DNA of 44,360 bases from an uncultured Alphaproteobacteria bacterium (GTDB lineage: Bacteria; Pseudomonadota; Alphaproteobacteria; RF32; CAG-239): positions 1 through 44,360 of the forward strand of contig CASZWJ010000014.1 of the NCBI GenBank assembly GCA_949493535.1, in the 5' to 3' direction. Below are positions 16,874 to 25,182 of the stretch, piece after piece. The position numbers were made by a program, and so were the translations under genes. Numbering within the stretch: position 1 is the stretch's first letter; each line of letters starts with the position of its first letter. The notes beneath the pieces were generated by a model. It did not search any database, had not been told where the DNA came from, and saw nothing but the letters and a program-made list of their open reading frames with translations.

Positions 16874-17258
16874 AGTTGGTGGATTTGAGTTTTTCAACTA
16901 CCGGAATATCGGCCGGAGCAAATTCAAAGTTATCAAGCTCGGAAGTTTCAACCCAGCGGTAATCTTCGTGAGAATCCATTTTGTTGATGATATCGGTTTC
17001 AGAAGCGGCAAAGAAAACTTCCATTCGTATTGAACCGAATTCATAGTTGAATTCAGTTGTCGTAAAGAAGCCTTTCACTTCAATGTCTAAGTCGAGTTCT
17101 TCTTTTATTTCGCGTTTCAGGCATTCTTGCAGCGTTTCGCCTTCTTCAAGTTTTCCGCCCGGAAACTCCCATACCAGAGCCGGTTTTTTGGTTCGAATGC
17201 GTTGGGCTATCAGAAACTTGCCTTTGTGGCAGATTATTCCGGCCGTTACAATTTTCAT
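16863..17258 (-). CDS. mutT: MutT-like Nudix hydrolase (131 aa)
   Basis: Hydrolyses nucleoside diphosphate derivatives, most likely 8-oxo-dGTP, preventing A:C transversions. The Nudix box is complete: GGKLEEGETLQECLKREIKE plus ELDLDI (GX5EX7REUXEEXGU type, residues ~35-58). The small single-domain size and the AGIICHKGKFLIAQR start match MutT. It is convergent with opgH with an 11-base 3' overlap, and divergent from the 223-aa gene. The specific substrate is inferred; other small Nudix enzymes look similar. Confidence 0.85.
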   Translation of the reverse strand: MKIVTAGIICHKGKFLIAQRIRTKKPALVWEFPGGKLEEGETLQECLKREIKEELDLDIEVKGFFTTTEFNYEFGSIRMEVFFAASETDIINKMDSHEDYRWVETSELDNFEFAPADIPVVEKLKSTNFKP

Positions 17259-17332
17259 TTTACAAATCCTTCAATAAGCGTTTATATAGAAGTTATATTT
17301 TTATTTTAGCTTAATGGCAAGAGGAGATTAAA

Positions 17333-18004
17333 ATGCGACGTTTTTATCTGATGAGTATTTTAGGGTTGGCAATCGGCTGCTCTGATGCAGCATTTGCGCA
17401 GAATGTGACCGTGACGGAAGCTTCTTCTGACGCGGTGGTTAACAAGAGAATAAAGCCTTCGGTCGACAAGGTGGTAAAAATTGATAATTATGCCAAAAAA
17501 GCGGAAGAACTGAAAAAAAAGAATTTAGTTCGGGCAGAAGCCGAAAACTCGGTTGAAGAAGGGCTGAAAACGGACGCAGAAAATGCTGAAAAAAGCGGAG
17601 AGGCCCTGAAAAAAGAAATCATGGAAAAAGATATTCGGGAAGTTAAGGATAATGCCAAACTTTCGCCGCAGGAATTGTTGAATAAAGTCAGGGAAGAGCG
17701 CCGCCAACAGAAAGAAGAAGCTGCCGCGGCTCCGCTAAAGTCCAGCAAGGCATATAATGCCGAAGTCAAAGACCGGCTGAAGGCGCGCCGCGAAGAGCGG
17801 AAAGAAATGACCAAAGAGGAGCGCCGACAGGTTAAAGAGGAGTTAAAGACCCTGTATAAAGCCCGCCGTGAAGAGCGCCGCAATATGACCAAGCAGGAAC
17901 GGCGCCAAATTAAAGAAGAGTTGAAAGCCAAAGAGAAAGCCCGCCGCGAACAACAGCGGGAGGATCGTAAAAAAAGGCGCCTGATGCGTAAGATGGACAA
18001 ATAA
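17333..18004 (+). CDS. Exported, highly charged helical repeat protein (223 aa)
   Basis: A signal peptide ends near AFA-QN (residues ~1-23). The rest is Lys/Glu/Arg-rich and should be a long alpha-helix or coiled coil. A unit of about 26 residues occurs twice and partly a third time: KARREER(K/R)xMTK(E/Q)ERRQ(V/I)KEELK, around residues 150-205, ending in a very basic KKRRLMRKMDK tail. I know no family; the tail might bind a polyanion such as LPS or peptidoglycan, but that is a guess. The start has AGAGG upstream. A terminator follows directly. Confidence 0.8.
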   Translation: MRRFYLMSILGLAIGCSDAAFAQNVTVTEASSDAVVNKRIKPSVDKVVKIDNYAKKAEELKKKNLVRAEAENSVEEGLKTDAENAEKSGEALKKEIMEKDIREVKDNAKLSPQELLNKVREERRQQKEEAAAAPLKSSKAYNAEVKDRLKARREERKEMTKEERRQVKEELKTLYKARREERRNMTKQERRQIKEELKAKEKARREQQREDRKKRRLMRKMDK

Positions 18005-18008
18005 CAAA

Positions 18009-18036
18009 AAGCCTCTCGATTGAGAGGCTTTAATTT
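18009..18036 (+). terminator. Intrinsic terminator
   Basis: Perfect stem AAGCCTCTC (18009-18017), loop GATT, GAGAGGCTT (18022-18030), then TTAATTT. It follows the repeat-protein stop by 4 bases. Confidence 0.85.
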
Positions 18037-18155
18037 GTAATGTAACTTTCCGTAATATTTAGTTTTCTGGAAAATCAGAATCTTAACTTTTCGTTTGCAA
18101 ATGATAGATTATATTCTATGCGAAAAAAATTTTTTATATAAGGAGTAGGTGCAAC

Positions 18156-20786
18156 ATGAAGTCCAAAAACAGTTGCGATGTTAATAAACTGGAAGAAAAC
18201 GGTGCCAAGAGCATTGATGACCTGAACGTTGTTATTGACAGGGTCAAAAGTGCGCAAGAAGTTTTGGCAACGTATAATCAGGAACAGGTAGACCGTATTT
18301 TTGAAGCCGTAGCTATTGCTGCCAACAAAAACCGGATTCCGCTGGCAAAAATGGCCGTTGCGGAAACCGGAATGGGAATCGTTGAAGACAAAGTGGTTAA
18401 AAACCATTTTGCCGCAGAAGAAATTTATAACAAATACCGCTGTGCCAAAACTTGCGGCGTGATTGAGCGTGATGAAACTAACGGTTTGACCCGTGTTGCC
18501 GAGCCTTTGGGCGTAATTGCCGGCGTTATTCCGACAACCAATCCGACATCAACGGTTATATTTAAAACCCTGATTGCCTTGAAAACACGTAACGGCATTA
18601 TTTTTTCTCCGCATCCGCGCGCTAAAAAATGCACGATTGAAACAGCAAAGATTTTACAGGAAGCCGCAGTTGCTGCCGGCGCTCCCAAAAATATCATCGG
18701 CTGGATTGAAGAACCGTCAATCGATTTGACGCAGCACCTGATGGGGCATGAAGGAATCAGCATGATTTTGGCTACCGGCGGTCCGGGCATGGTTAAATCC
18801 GCTTATTCTTCGGGCAAGCCGGCTTTGGGTGTCGGTGCAGGCAATACGCCGGCTATTATTGACGAAACGGCCGATATTAAAACCGCTGTCAGTTCGGTTT
18901 TGATGAGCAAAACTTTTGATAACGGAATGATTTGCGCTTCCGAACAATCGGTTGTCGTTCATAAAGACGTTTATGATGAAGTCAAGAAGGAATTTGAATA
19001 TCGCGGCGCTTATATTCTTAATAAAAAAGAAAAAGACAAGGTTGCTCAAACGATTATTCAAAACGGCAAATTGAATGCCGCAATTGTCGGCCAGCCCGCT
19101 TATAAAATTGCAGAACTGGCAGGAGTTAAAGTTCCGGCTGATGCCAAAGTATTAATCGGCGAGGTTGATAAAATCGGTGTCGACGAACCGTTTTCTTACG
19201 AAAAACTTTCTCCGGTTTTGGCAATGTATAAGGTTAAGGATTTTGAAACAGCCGTATCCCATGCCGCCGAGCTTATTCATTTTGCCGGACGCGGACATAC
19301 TTCCGTTTTGTATACGGCCGAACATAATGCAGACAGAATCACCCATTTTTCAAATATGCTCGATACCGGACGTATTTTGATTAATACGCCTGCCTCTCAG
19401 GGCGGTATCGGCGATTTGTATAACTTCCGCCTTGATCCGTCGCTGACTTTGGGCTGCGGTTCTTGGGGCGGAAATGCGGCTAGTGAAAACGTGGGAGTAA
19501 AACATTTGATTAATATTAAAAACGTGGCGGAAAGAAGAGAAAATATGTTGTGGTTCCGCGTTCCGCCGAAAATTTATTTCAAACAAGGCGCGACCGGTTT
19601 TGCCCTGCGCGAACTGCAAGGCAAAAAGAAAGCTTTTATCATCACGGACAAACCGTTGTTCGGTTTGGGCTATACCGATAAAATTACCAATGTTTTGGAA
19701 GAAATGGACATTGCTTATCAAATCTTCTCGAATGTTAATCCTGATCCCGATACGGCAACGATTGAGAATGCGTTGAAAATCGTCCGCAATCTGGAACCGG
19801 ATGTGATTATTGCTTTGGGCGGCGGTTCGCCGATGGATGCGGCTAAAATCGTTTGGCTGATGTATGAGCATCCTGAAGTTAAATTTGATGATTTGGCTAT
19901 GCGTTTTATGGATATTCGCAAACGTATCTGCATGTTTCCTGATTTGGGCAATAAAGCAACTATGGTTGCCATTCCGACAACGTCCGGTACCGGTTCTGAA
20001 GTTACACCTTTTGCTGTGATTACCGATTCAGAAACCCATATCAAATATCCGATTGCCGATTATGCTTTGACGCCGAATATGGCAATTATTGATCCTGATT
20101 TGGTTCGTTCAATGCCTCGCGGTTTGGCTGCCGCTTCCGGTATTGACTCTTTGACCCATGCGCTGGAAGCTCTGGTTTCGACTTTGGCAACGCCGTTTAC
20201 CGACGGTATTGCTTATGAGGCCATTCATTTGATTTTTGAGAATTTGGAAAAATCGGTTAATGACGGCGCAAATAATCCGCAAGCCCGCGAGAATATGCAC
20301 TATGCCGCAACCATGGCCGGTATGGCTTTTGCCCAGGCGTTCCTCGGCGTTTGCCACTCAATGGCGCATAAGCTCGGCAGCGAATATAATATTCCGCACG
20401 GTATTGCCAATGCATTGATGATTAATCAGGTTATCAAATTTAACTCCAACGAACGCCCGACCAAGCAAGGCGTGTTCTCCCAGTATCATTATCCGGAAGG
20501 CCGCCGCCGTTATGCACGCGTGGCCGAGGCTTTGAACTTGGGCGGCAAGACCGATGAAGAGAAAGTGGCAAATCTGATTAAGGCAATCGACAAATTAAAG
20601 AAAAGCATTTCTATTCCGGCTTCCATTAAAGAATACGGCGTAGATGAAAAAACTTTCTTGGACGGTTTGGACCGTTTGTCAGAATTGGCTTTTGACGACC
20701 AATGCACCGGTGCTAACCCTGCATATCCTCTGATTTCGGAGATTAAGCAGATGTATTTGGATGCCTACTACGGAAAACTCGCATAA
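18156..20786 (+). CDS. adhE: Bifunctional acetaldehyde-CoA / alcohol dehydrogenase AdhE (876 aa)
   Basis: Reduces acetyl-CoA to acetaldehyde and then ethanol, recycling NADH during fermentation; the protein forms filaments (spirosomes). The N-terminal aldehyde dehydrogenase half (to ~450) has the PTTNPTST motif and catalytic Cys260 in GMICASEQS. The C-terminal iron-dependent alcohol dehydrogenase half (~455-870) has GGGSPMDAAK for NAD binding, then metal-ligand motifs GIDSLTHALEA, CHSMAHKLG and NIPHGIANA. Length and domain order are normal. The ribosome site AGGAG (18141-18145) sets the start. It stands alone, followed by the second palindromic repeat and a terminator. Confidence 0.97.
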   Translation: MKSKNSCDVNKLEENGAKSIDDLNVVIDRVKSAQEVLATYNQEQVDRIFEAVAIAANKNRIPLAKMAVAETGMGIVEDKVVKNHFAAEEIYNKYRCAKTCGVIERDETNGLTRVAEPLGVIAGVIPTTNPTSTVIFKTLIALKTRNGIIFSPHPRAKKCTIETAKILQEAAVAAGAPKNIIGWIEEPSIDLTQHLMGHEGISMILATGGPGMVKSAYSSGKPALGVGAGNTPAIIDETADIKTAVSSVLMSKTFDNGMICASEQSVVVHKDVYDEVKKEFEYRGAYILNKKEKDKVAQTIIQNGKLNAAIVGQPAYKIAELAGVKVPADAKVLIGEVDKIGVDEPFSYEKLSPVLAMYKVKDFETAVSHAAELIHFAGRGHTSVLYTAEHNADRITHFSNMLDTGRILINTPASQGGIGDLYNFRLDPSLTLGCGSWGGNAASENVGVKHLINIKNVAERRENMLWFRVPPKIYFKQGATGFALRELQGKKKAFIITDKPLFGLGYTDKITNVLEEMDIAYQIFSNVNPDPDTATIENALKIVRNLEPDVIIALGGGSPMDAAKIVWLMYEHPEVKFDDLAMRFMDIRKRICMFPDLGNKATMVAIPTTSGTGSEVTPFAVITDSETHIKYPIADYALTPNMAIIDPDLVRSMPRGLAAASGIDSLTHALEALVSTLATPFTDGIAYEAIHLIFENLEKSVNDGANNPQARENMHYAATMAGMAFAQAFLGVCHSMAHKLGSEYNIPHGIANALMINQVIKFNSNERPTKQGVFSQYHYPEGRRRYARVAEALNLGGKTDEEKVANLIKAIDKLKKSISIPASIKEYGVDEKTFLDGLDRLSELAFDDQCTGANPAYPLISEIKQMYLDAYYGKLA

Positions 20787-20793
20787 TGAGTAT

Positions 20794-20877
20794 CTAGAGC
20801 AATTTTACGCTGTCTTGAAAAATTCATGTACTTTTGTGTACACTAGAATTTTTCAAGCAGCTAGAAATTACTCTATC
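20794..20877. repeat. Palindromic repeat, copy 2 (downstream of adhE)
   Basis: Second copy of the 10352-10434 element, starting 7 bases after the adhE stop. Shared blocks include CTAGAG, ATTTT, GCTGTCT, AAAAATTCATGTACTTTT, GTACACTA and AATTTTTC, and the terminal CTCTATC. Here the inner stem is longer: TTGAAAAATT pairs with AATTTTTCAA, and TGTAC with GTACA. The outer stem TAGAG/CTCTA is kept, but its continuation is less perfect than in copy 1. A terminator follows about 40 bases later. Confidence 0.85.
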
Positions 20878-20915
20878 TATCTCATTCTTCGAGTTTTCTA
20901 AAATTGAATATTGAG

Positions 20916-20941
20916 CACTCCCTTTTCGGGAGTGTTTTTTA
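20916..20941 (+). terminator. Intrinsic terminator of adhE
   Basis: CACTCCC (20916-20922), loop TTTTC, GGGAGTG (20928-20934), then six T. Confidence 0.9.
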
Positions 20942-21029
20942 TTTTCAATAAGTTAAGAAATGTTTAGACAATTAAAATTATTGTTTTAATATAACTGTAT
21001 CATAAATTTTATTTGACGGAGTGCCTGCT

Positions 21030-21677
21030 ATGTTTCATGTTATTCAGGATGCCTATAAACTCTATTTGAAAAAACTGCCGGTTTGGTTTTTGTTTGTTTT
21101 GCCTTTGGTTGTTTATTCGACGGCAGACGATTATTTGCGCGTTTATTTTGCCGACAGTCAGTTCTATATTTATTTGTCAGTCGTTTTGAGTCCGGTTGTT
21201 TATGCCGCAGTACAGTTAGCCATATATAAATATGTGATGAAAACCGATTTGGGCAAAGTTTGGGGAACCGTCAAAAAACTGGTTTTGTTTACCGTTATTC
21301 AGTTTGCCATGGCTTTTGTCATGATGCTGCCGATGTTTGTTTTTTCCAGAATTGCAGACCATCATCAGCTTGGTTATTTGTGGGTTCCGTTTGGTCTGGT
21401 TGCCAACATATTTCTCGGTATTTGGCTTTTTGCAAAAGTCAACGTTGTTTTGCCTATGATCGTCAAAGGCAATAAAATTACCTTGAAGTCATATGGCAAA
21501 ATGGCAAAAGGCAGTTATATATTTTGGGCAGCAGTTGCCGCATTGGTTTATTTTCCTTATATTGCTTCATATTATTTAATCAGCAATGCTTGGGCAGGAA
21601 TTATAACAACAGGTATGTTATCTGTTCTGCAGCCTTTGTTTAACAGCCTTTACTATCAGGCTGAAAGCGATAAATAA
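21030..21677 (+). CDS. Predicted inner-membrane protein (215 aa)
   Basis: Several hydrophobic segments (near residues 17-33, 44-66, 82-103, 115-137, 160-180 and 185-203) with short loops indicate a polytopic inner-membrane protein. I recognise no family; the FHVIQDAYKLYLKKLPVWFL start resembles membrane proteins that begin with an amphipathic helix parallel to the membrane. I place the start at ATG 21030 with GGAG (21018-21021) eight bases before it. The GTG at 21021 would overlap that ribosome site. It is followed closely by slyX and mscL, probably as one operon. Confidence 0.75.
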   Translation: MFHVIQDAYKLYLKKLPVWFLFVLPLVVYSTADDYLRVYFADSQFYIYLSVVLSPVVYAAVQLAIYKYVMKTDLGKVWGTVKKLVLFTVIQFAMAFVMMLPMFVFSRIADHHQLGYLWVPFGLVANIFLGIWLFAKVNVVLPMIVKGNKITLKSYGKMAKGSYIFWAAVAALVYFPYIASYYLISNAWAGIITTGMLSVLQPLFNSLYYQAESDK

Positions 21678-21694
21678 GTTTTGCCGGAGGAAAT

Positions 21695-21901
21695 ATGGCG
21701 CAGGATTTGGAAGAACGGCTGATTGAAATTGAAACTGTTTTAGCCGTTCAGGAAAAATTTATTGACGACTTGAATCAAGTCGTTATAGAACAAGGCAGAA
21801 AGATTGATTTGCTAATCAAGCAGAATCAATATTTGCTGCAAACGATGAATGAAGATGTGGTTAAACCCCTGTCGGAGGAAACGCCTCCGCCGCATTATTA
21901 A
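21695..21901 (+). CDS. slyX: SlyX family protein (68 aa)
   Basis: A short coiled-coil protein with the SlyX pattern: LEERLIEIETVLAVQEKFID, then DLNQVVIEQGRKIDLL, and a Pro-rich end SEETPPPHY. The length (~70 aa) and the PPHY C-terminus are characteristic. The biochemical role of SlyX is unknown. The ribosome site GGAGG is 7 bases upstream. It sits 17 bases after the membrane-protein gene and 15 before mscL. Confidence 0.85.
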   Translation: MAQDLEERLIEIETVLAVQEKFIDDLNQVVIEQGRKIDLLIKQNQYLLQTMNEDVVKPLSEETPPPHY

Positions 21902-21916
21902 TTTTGGTGATATATA

Positions 21917-22408
21917 ATGTTTAAGTCTTTGTTGAATGAATTTAAAAAATTTGCAATGCGCGGCAATGTCATTGATATGGCTGTCGGTATTATCATCGGT
22001 GCCGCTTTCGGCAAAATTGTAGACTCTTTGGTAAAAGACATTATCATGCCACCGATCGGCCTGCTTTTGGGCAAGGTTGATTTCAGCAATATGTATTTTG
22101 TTTTGAAAGACGGTGCCGTTCCGGCTCCTTATGCTTCATTGACAGCGGCTCAGGCGGCCGGTGCCGTTACCATGAATATCGGTATGTTTATTAATGCGGT
22201 TATCAGTTTCTTGATTGTTGCTTTTGCTGTTTTTCTGTTGATTAAAGGGATTAATGAACTTCAGGCCAAAATTGATGCCAAAGAAGAAAAGCAAGAAGAA
22301 ACCAAAACCAAAGAATGCCCTTACTGTTGTTCGGTTATTCCGGTTAAAGCCGTTAAATGTCCGAATTGTACGGCTGATTTGGAAGAAAATAAGAAAGCTC
22401 CTAAATAG
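21917..22408 (+). CDS. mscL: Large-conductance mechanosensitive channel MscL with C-terminal zinc ribbon (163 aa)
   Basis: Opens under membrane tension to release solutes during hypo-osmotic shock. The N-terminus is classic MscL ([20 protein letters not shown] and [20 protein letters not shown], residues ~10-55, TM1), then a periplasmic loop and TM2 (~90-113). After a Lys/Glu-rich linker it gains a zinc-ribbon-like tail, C134-P-Y-C137 and C148-P-N-C151 (CX2C-X10-CX2C), beyond the usual ~136-aa length. The tail would hang below the cytoplasmic helix bundle. The stop codon lies in the loop of its own terminator. Confidence 0.92.
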   Translation: MFKSLLNEFKKFAMRGNVIDMAVGIIIGAAFGKIVDSLVKDIIMPPIGLLLGKVDFSNMYFVLKDGAVPAPYASLTAAQAAGAVTMNIGMFINAVISFLIVAFAVFLLIKGINELQAKIDAKEEKQEETKTKECPYCCSVIPVKAVKCPNCTADLEENKKAPK

Positions 22409-22419
22409 GAGCTTTTTTT
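22394..22419 (+). terminator. Intrinsic terminator overlapping the mscL stop codon
   Basis: AAAGCTCCT (22394-22402), loop AAAT, AGGAGCTTT (22407-22415) and a T-run. The stop codon TAG (22406-22408) starts in the loop, so translating ribosomes reach into the hairpin. Confidence 0.88.
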
Positions 22420-22495
22420 ATTGCCTGAAATTGGAAAGGCAAAAGTTTTACATACTCTTAACAATAAAATTTTTAGGCTGATGATGAATATCTGC

Positions 22496-22525
22496 TTGAT
22501 AGTGTCTAAATTTATGGAATAATAC
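22496..22525 (+). promoter_or_regulatory. Candidate promoter of the mla operon
   Basis: TTGATA (22496-22501), 18-base spacer, TAATAC (22520-22525). It lies about 30 bases upstream of the mlaE ATG. Confidence 0.45.
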
Positions 22526-22556
22526 GATTATCTTTTTATTTAATCTGGGGTTTAAT

Positions 22557-23663
22557 ATGAACTTGGCTTATAAAACCGCAGGCCAGATATTGACAGTTGA
22601 TTTAAATGGCAATTTTTCCGGCTATGATGACGAGGCCGAAAAGGACCGCCTGTTTTTGGCCGCAGAAAAGGCAAAAGCAATCAGGGTTACAGGTAACGGG
22701 TTGGAGAAATGGGATTCAACGCTTGTGGTTATTTTATACGGGCTGGCTAAAATTGCCCGACAGGAAAATAAAGATTTTGATTATTCCTCTTTGCCGGATA
22801 ATCTGCAAAAGTTGGTTCATCTGGCTTTGGAAGTGGATCGCAAGCCAACGCGGGATGAAAAAAAATCTTATCCGTGGCTTGAAAATCTCGGCGCTTGGGG
22901 ACTGTCCGTTTATCAAAGCTTGTCTCGGGCACTAGGATTTATCCGGCAATCAATGGTTTCATTATTCAGGCTGTTGACCGGTACCGCAGTGATGCGCAAG
23001 ATTGATTTTTTGTTTGCTTTGGAAGATTGCTCGTATAAAGCGGTGGGAATTGTCTCGCTGGTGAGCTTTATGGTTGGCTTAATTCTGGCTTTTGTCGGTG
23101 CAATTCAGCTGAAAACTTTCGGGGCGCAGATTTATGTTGCCAGTTTGGTAACAATCGGTATGACGCGTATTATGGGGGCAATTATGGTCGGCATTATCAT
23201 GGCCGGCAGGACAGGCGCTTCTTATGCGGCGACAATCGGAACTATGCAGGTGAATGAAGAAATTGACGCTCTTAAGACAATGGGTGTTCCGATTAATGAT
23301 TTTCTGGTTTTGCCGCGTTTGGCCAGTTTGGTAATCGCAATGCCGTTTTTAACTGTTTTGGCTGATTTTATGGGAATGCTGGGCGGCGCTTTTGTCGGTG
23401 TGTTTATGCTGGATATTTCCGTTCAGGAATATTGGAAATATTCTGAAGCGGCCATTAATCTGACAAATTTTCTGGTCGGACTGTTTCATGGTTTGGTTTT
23501 TGGCGTGATTATTGCCATGTGCGGTTGTTATTACGGTGTTAACTGCGGGCGAAATGCCGACAGCGTGGGTGTGGCGACGACTCAGGCCGTGGTATCTTCA
23601 ATCGTAATCATGATTGTGGCAACCGGCATTATTACTTTGATTTTTGAGGTGCTGGGCATATGA
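22557..23663 (+). CDS. mlaE: MlaE-family lipid transport permease with STAS-like N-terminus (368 aa)
   Basis: The permease subunit of an MCE-type ABC transporter that moves phospholipids between the outer and inner membranes. Residues ~1-105 form a soluble STAS-like domain (start LAYKTAGQILTVDLNGNFSG). This fuses into the permease what enterobacteria encode separately as MlaB. The MlaE domain (~110-368) has the VGLILAFVGAIQLKTFGAQ and GIIMAGRTGASYAATIGTMQ blocks, with the coupling EIDALKTMGV motif, then several membrane helices. It ends in TGA overlapping the next ATG (ATGA). Confidence 0.92.
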   Translation: MNLAYKTAGQILTVDLNGNFSGYDDEAEKDRLFLAAEKAKAIRVTGNGLEKWDSTLVVILYGLAKIARQENKDFDYSSLPDNLQKLVHLALEVDRKPTRDEKKSYPWLENLGAWGLSVYQSLSRALGFIRQSMVSLFRLLTGTAVMRKIDFLFALEDCSYKAVGIVSLVSFMVGLILAFVGAIQLKTFGAQIYVASLVTIGMTRIMGAIMVGIIMAGRTGASYAATIGTMQVNEEIDALKTMGVPINDFLVLPRLASLVIAMPFLTVLADFMGMLGGAFVGVFMLDISVQEYWKYSEAAINLTNFLVGLFHGLVFGVIIAMCGCYYGVNCGRNADSVGVATTQAVVSSIVIMIVATGIITLIFEVLGI

Positions 23664-24424
23664 GTAAAAAAGAAATCAAAATCAAAGTCGATAATCTTAC
23701 AATTGCTTACGGCGATTTTGTCTTGATGAAAAATGTCAGTTTTGAAGTTAATAAAGGCGATATTTTTATCATCATGGGCAGCAGCGGCGGCGGAAAAAGC
23801 AGTTTGCTGAGGGCTTTAACCGGTTTGGTTCCTCCGGCAAAAGGCGACATTTGGATTGACGGAATTGATTTTACAAAAGCTTCTCCTTTGGATAGGGATG
23901 AAATTATGCAGCGCTGCGGTATATTATATCAAAGCGGGGCTTTGTTCAGTTCGATGACTTTGGCAGAAAATGTGGCTTTGCCGTTGCAACAATATACTGA
24001 TTATTCCGAAAAGCTGATAAATGAATTGGTTTCATTGAAACTGGCTTTGGTCGGCTTAAGCGGTTTTGAAGAATTTTACCCTTCGGAAATCAGCGGCGGC
24101 ATGAAGAAAAGGGCCGGACTTGCCCGAGCTTTGGCTTTAGACCCCGAAATTGTTTATTTTGACGAGCCGTCGGCAGGATTGGATCCTATCAGCTCCAAAT
24201 TGCTGGATGATTTGATTATAGATATTAACCGCAGTTTAGGTACAACGATTGTTGTTGTGACTCATGAGCTCAGCTCAATATTTGCCATTGGCACAAACTC
24301 AATATTTTTAGATGCGGAAACGAAAGGCATTCTGGGAAGGGGAGATCCGAAAGAGCTTTTGAAAAATCCGCCGAATGAGAAACTTTTAAGCTTTTTAACC
24401 CGCGGAGAAAAAGGACATGCGTAG
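23660..24424 (+). CDS. mlaF: MlaF-family ABC transporter ATPase (254 aa)
   Basis: The ATP-hydrolysing subunit driving the MCE lipid transporter. Walker A is GSSGGGKSS (~40-48), followed by a Q-loop in LYQSGALFSSMT, the signature SGGMKKRAGLARAL (~147-160), Walker B VYFDEPSAGLDP (~168-180) and the H-loop VVTHE (~202). These are the typical MlaF/Ttg2A patterns. It overlaps mlaE by 4 bases and mlaD by 8 bases, indicating tight translational coupling. Confidence 0.94.
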   Translation: MSKKEIKIKVDNLTIAYGDFVLMKNVSFEVNKGDIFIIMGSSGGGKSSLLRALTGLVPPAKGDIWIDGIDFTKASPLDRDEIMQRCGILYQSGALFSSMTLAENVALPLQQYTDYSEKLINELVSLKLALVGLSGFEEFYPSEISGGMKKRAGLARALALDPEIVYFDEPSAGLDPISSKLLDDLIIDINRSLGTTIVVVTHELSSIFAIGTNSIFLDAETKGILGRGDPKELLKNPPNEKLLSFLTRGEKGHA

Positions 24425-25181
24425 AGAGCCCAATAAAAAGATGATCGGATTGTTTATGGCAATCGGGATTGCCGTTCTGACAACAGTTGTCGGCATGTTT
24501 GTTAAGAACAAGCTGTTTTCCGATAATGCCGAAGTCGTGGTTATGTATTTTGAAGAGTCTGTCAGAGGGCTGAATGTCGGGTCTCCGGTAGTTTTTAAAG
24601 GTGTTGAAATCGGCAAGGTTTCCAAAATAGGATTGATAGCCAATCCGAACAGCCTTGATTTCAGCATTCCGGTTTATGTGCGAATGGAACGTCAGGGAAT
24701 CCGTTCTATCGGCGAATATCACAATAAGCAAGAAGTGTTAGATGCTTTGATTGAAAAGGGGCTGCGAGCCAGATTGACGACACAGAGTTATGTAACCGGA
24801 CAGCTGATGATCGAATTTGAAATGCTGCCGGGTACGCCGATTGTCTTAAAAAACAAGAATCCCAAGTATTTGGAAATACCGACAACATTATCTCCTATCG
24901 GAGAATTGTCAAAAGGGCTGCAAGCATTGCCAATTCGCCAGAGTGTTGAACATTTCAGCAAGTTTTTTGAAAATCTGAACGGCGAAATGCCCCGTATCCG
25001 TCAAATTATTACCAAATTGGATAAAACTGTCAGCGGCAGTTCGCAGATGACATCTGACACGATTAATAATTTTAATAAGGCTATGGTGAATATCAGCGAA
25101 GCCGCCAAATCTATCAGGAATTTTTCTGATTATTTAGAGCGGCATCCGGAGGCTTTAGTGAAAGGGAAAGGACGGTACTAA
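24417..25181 (+). CDS. mlaD: MCE-domain substrate-binding protein MlaD (254 aa)
   Basis: A periplasmic lipid-binding subunit anchored by one N-terminal membrane helix (~10-32). A single MCE domain (~38-115) starts VVMYFEESVRGLNVGSPVVF and contains GVEIGKVSKIGL. The C-terminal half is helical and probably forms the coiled-coil region (KLDKTVSGSSQMTSD, then NNFNKAMVNISEAAKSIRN). A single MCE domain makes it MlaD-like rather than PqiB- or LetB-like. Confidence 0.92.
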   Translation: MRREPNKKMIGLFMAIGIAVLTTVVGMFVKNKLFSDNAEVVVMYFEESVRGLNVGSPVVFKGVEIGKVSKIGLIANPNSLDFSIPVYVRMERQGIRSIGEYHNKQEVLDALIEKGLRARLTTQSYVTGQLMIEFEMLPGTPIVLKNKNPKYLEIPTTLSPIGELSKGLQALPIRQSVEHFSKFFENLNGEMPRIRQIITKLDKTVSGSSQMTSDTINNFNKAMVNISEAAKSIRNFSDYLERHPEALVKGKGRY

Positions 25182-25182
25182 A

